Source: Fusibacter_D sp033549245 | GTDB taxonomy: Bacteria > Bacillota > Clostridia > Peptostreptococcales > Acidaminobacteraceae | Reading direction: 5' to 3' | Length of the DNA stretch: 7,253 nucleotides | Assembly: GCA_033549245.1 (NCBI GenBank) | Contig: JAWSUW010000163.1 | Span: 1-7,253, forward strand | Shown here: piece by piece, positions 6,069 through 7,253 of the stretch | How the letters are laid out: every line of letters starts with the position of its first letter | How positions within the stretch are numbered: the first letter of the stretch is position 1 | Program-made: the position numbers and the translations under genes | Notes under the pieces: generated by a model | Database searches by the model: none | Seen by the model: the letters and a program-made list of their open reading frames with translations, nothing else | What the model was told of the DNA's origin: nothing

Positions 6069-6098
6069 GAGGTACCAATTTTGACCTGTCCCCAATTG
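6069..6098. repeat. REP-like GGTACC...GACCTGTCCCC motif
   Basis: GAGGTACCAATTTTGACCTG, followed by TCCCCAATTG (positions 6069-6098), resembles from memory the palindromic repeat fragments ending in TGTCCCC that are scattered in many bacterial genomes, often with Y1-type (RAYT) transposases. The arms CCAATT and AATTG can pair. It also shares GGTACC with the large inverted repeat at 1606-1642. Only one copy is in the window, so repeat status is inferred. Confidence 0.3.
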
Positions 6099-6103
6099 AA
6101 AAG

Positions 6104-6112
6104 TGATATAAT
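6104..6112 (+). promoter_or_regulatory. Extended -10 promoter for the flavodoxin B operon
   Basis: TGATATAAT (6104-6112) fits TGnTATAAT and lies 34 bases before the start codon, after the upstream terminator. TTGACC at 6081-6086 looks like a -35 but the spacer would be 20 bases, so the extended -10 probably carries the activity. The corresponding leader before copy A is TGATAATAAAT, a diverged version. Confidence 0.6.
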
Positions 6113-6146
6113 AAATCAATGGAATAACATTGAAAGGGGTAATAAC

Positions 6147-6566
6147 ATGAGCAAAGCAGTAGTATATTATTCAAGATCGGGAAACTCGAAACAAGTAGCA
6201 GATATTTTATCGCAAGAACTGGGCGTTAAGCCCATCAGGATTGTATCCGATATGAACTGGAAAGGACTTTTTGGATATATGAAAGCCGGTTATTACAGCA
6301 TGATGAAGAAAACCGTACCGATCAGACTCGAAGGGGAACTCGCTAGCGAGGATGAAATTATTTTAGTGGCACCTCTTTGGGCTGGAGATGTTGCTGTGGA
6401 AGCACATGCATTTATTGAAAAATACAATGGATCAAATATTCATATGGTGGTACTCTCAAAAGCAAGTGAAATCAAGAATCAGGAAAGATTCAAAAGTGTA
6501 CATATGATCAAGGAGAGCAAAACGTATGATCAAGACTATTTAAAAGCGATGGTGAATAAGATTTAA
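6147..6566 (+). CDS. Small flavodoxin-family protein, copy B
   Basis: This is the second copy of the 139-residue flavodoxin-fold protein, with the same FMN phosphate loop SRSGNS (9-14) and flavin-loop motif APLWAGDVA (75-83). It differs from copy A at ten residues: K16Q, A22S, E28K, S37N, Q64E, D68E, V109I, S126T, H129Q and S138K. None lies in these motifs. About 385 of 420 bases agree by hand count, and most of the changes are silent, so both copies appear to have been under selection to keep the protein. The start is ATG 6147, with AAGGGG at 6134-6139 seven bases before it, identical to the arrangement of copy A. An upstream in-frame ATG at 6081 would read through the promoter and repeat and is rejected. 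The cysteine hydrolase gene follows after 19 bases, so the two are co-transcribed and their products may act on related substrates. Confidence 0.88.
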   Translation: MSKAVVYYSRSGNSKQVADILSQELGVKPIRIVSDMNWKGLFGYMKAGYYSMMKKTVPIRLEGELASEDEIILVAPLWAGDVAVEAHAFIEKYNGSNIHMVVLSKASEIKNQERFKSVHMIKESKTYDQDYLKAMVNKI

Positions 6567-6585
6567 AGATTTGGAGGAAGGGATC

Positions 6586-7140
6586 ATGACCAAAGATCAA
6601 TACGAAAAGAAAATGGCACTCCTCATTGTAGACGTTCAAAACGGAGTCATAGCGTCAGCATACAACAAAGACAAAGTTGTTGAGAACATCAACACAATGA
6701 TTTCAAAAGCCAGAGCATCAAAAATACCAATCATTTGGGTACAGCACTCAGACAATGAACTCATAAAAAACACCAAAGAATGGGAGATCGATTCAAGACT
6801 TGATCAATCCAGCGATGACTACTATATTGATAAAGGATTCAATTCCTCATTTGAAAAGACCAACCTGGATGAATTGATCAAACAGCTGGGAGTGAATAAA
6901 ATCGTCTTGACGGGGGCTGCATCCAACTGGTGCATTCGCGCAACTGCATACGCCTCGCTCGAAAGGGGCTATGACCTTTGCCTGATTGGTGATGCACATA
7001 CCACGGAATCACTAGACTTTGGTGATGGCGTTGTCATTGAGGCAAAAGATATCATTTTGGAACTTAACACCACAATTCAGTGGGTGGAGTATCCTGATCG
7101 GATCAATGAGACAAAAACAGCCGATGACTTTGAATTTTGA
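6586..7140 (+). CDS. Isochorismatase-family cysteine hydrolase
   Basis: The 184-residue product belongs to the cysteine hydrolase superfamily that includes nicotinamidases, isochorismatases, N-carbamoylsarcosine amidases and biuret hydrolases. The likely catalytic triad is visible: D16 in LLIVDVQNGV, K83 in IDKGFNSSF, and C116 in LTGAASNWCIRATAYAS. The cis-peptide turn region lies just before the Cys, and GYDLCLIGDAHTT follows. WVQHSDNELIK (51-61) is typical of a Firmicute subgroup annotated only as cysteine hydrolase. The substrate is unknown; the sequence does not single out nicotinamide or isochorismate. The start is ATG 6586, with GGAGG at 6573-6577 eight bases before it; TTG 6571 in the same frame would overlap that site and is not used. 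It is the second gene of the flavodoxin B operon. No clear terminator is seen before the next promoter. Confidence 0.9.
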   Translation: MTKDQYEKKMALLIVDVQNGVIASAYNKDKVVENINTMISKARASKIPIIWVQHSDNELIKNTKEWEIDSRLDQSSDDYYIDKGFNSSFEKTNLDELIKQLGVNKIVLTGAASNWCIRATAYASLERGYDLCLIGDAHTTESLDFGDGVVIEAKDIILELNTTIQWVEYPDRINETKTADDFEF

Positions 7141-7154
7141 TTTCAAATTTGAGG

Positions 7155-7183
7155 TTGACGCAAATTTTCATTCGTGCTAATAT
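7155..7183 (+). promoter_or_regulatory. Strong promoter upstream of the riboswitch
   Basis: TTGACG (7155-7160) is separated by exactly 17 bases from TAATAT (7178-7183), which is preceded by TGC (extended -10). Transcription would start near 7190, just before the ykkC-class leader. This separates a new transcription unit from the hydrolase gene, which ends 14 bases before the -35. Confidence 0.8.
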
Positions 7184-7204
7184 AAAACGCAGATGAATAA
7201 TGAA

Positions 7205-7253
7205 TTGTTTTCTAGGGTTCCGCAGTTGAATACTGGCTGGTCCGAGAGGAAAC
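7205..7253 (+). promoter_or_regulatory. ykkC-class riboswitch, 5' half (probably guanidine-I)
   Basis: Two blocks diagnostic of the ykkC RNA are present in the right order: TCTAGGGTTCCGC (7211-7223) and CTGGTCCGAGAGGAAAC (7237-7253). A small hairpin with arms CAGT (7223-7226) and ACTG (7232-7235) joins them. In B. subtilis ykkC and relatives these form the P1a/P1b core that senses guanidinium and switches on export or degradation genes. The 3' half, which carries the conserved ACGG/GCCCGGGAGA region, and the regulated gene lie beyond the window. The closely related ppGpp and PRPP subclasses share this 5' half, so the ligand is likely but not proven. Confidence 0.85.

Noticed and set aside
6081..6112. 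TTGACC (6081-6086) as -35 paired with TATAAT (6107-6112)
   Set aside because: The 20-base spacer is too long, and the TTGACC lies inside a probable repeat. The extended -10 alone is the better explanation.
1..7253. CRISPR array, tRNA or rRNA genes, phage attachment site
   Set aside because: No regularly spaced repeats, cloverleaf sequences or rRNA motifs were seen on either strand by eye.

Overview
This window looks like chromosomal DNA of a low-to-moderate GC Firmicute, most likely a Clostridia-type anaerobe. The signs are a SigI/RsgI-type sigma and anti-sigma pair, strong GGAGG-like ribosome binding sites, extended -10 promoters (TGnTATAAT), a ferredoxin-rich protein, and the front half of a ykkC-class riboswitch. 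The standard code is used: TGA terminates hemL, the Fe-S gene and the hydrolase gene. The exact genus cannot be read from the sequence. Every supported gene is on the + strand.

Layout. 1-1085: 3' part of hemL (glutamate-1-semialdehyde aminomutase), with its first ~70 codons outside the window. 1124-1543: small flavodoxin-family protein, copy A. 1544-1775: a gene graveyard holding a short relic of an isochorismatase-type hydrolase gene, a GC-rich perfect inverted repeat, and the hydrophobic C-terminal remnant of a membrane protein. 1776-3829: sigI and rsgI, a membrane-linked sigma/anti-sigma switch, closed by a strong terminator. 3942-5258: an unusual protein joining a winged-helix-like domain to Cys clusters and two 4Fe-4S ferredoxin motifs, with its own promoter. 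5280-6008: an AraC-type regulator with a GyrI-like effector domain that has lost its N-terminal ~50 residues, closed by a long hairpin. 6069-7140: a REP-like motif, a promoter, flavodoxin copy B and an intact isochorismatase-family cysteine hydrolase in one short operon. 7155-7253: a near-consensus promoter driving the 5' half of a ykkC (probably guanidine-I) riboswitch whose regulated gene lies beyond the window.

How it fits together. The two flavodoxin copies are about 92% identical at DNA level by hand count and share their leader. The relic after copy A matches the inside of the hydrolase gene after copy B. The simplest reading is that a flavodoxin-hydrolase unit was duplicated, and the first hydrolase was then almost entirely deleted and replaced by a palindromic repeat and foreign gene debris. 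The sigI-rsgI, Fe-S and truncated AraC genes lie between the two direct copies, so the whole block could be lost by recombination. I see no obvious new multi-gene defence or metabolic system. The most unusual items are the duplication with its relic, the Fe-S/winged-helix protein, the internal start in rsgI, and the head-truncated AraC gene in frame with the preceding stop codon.
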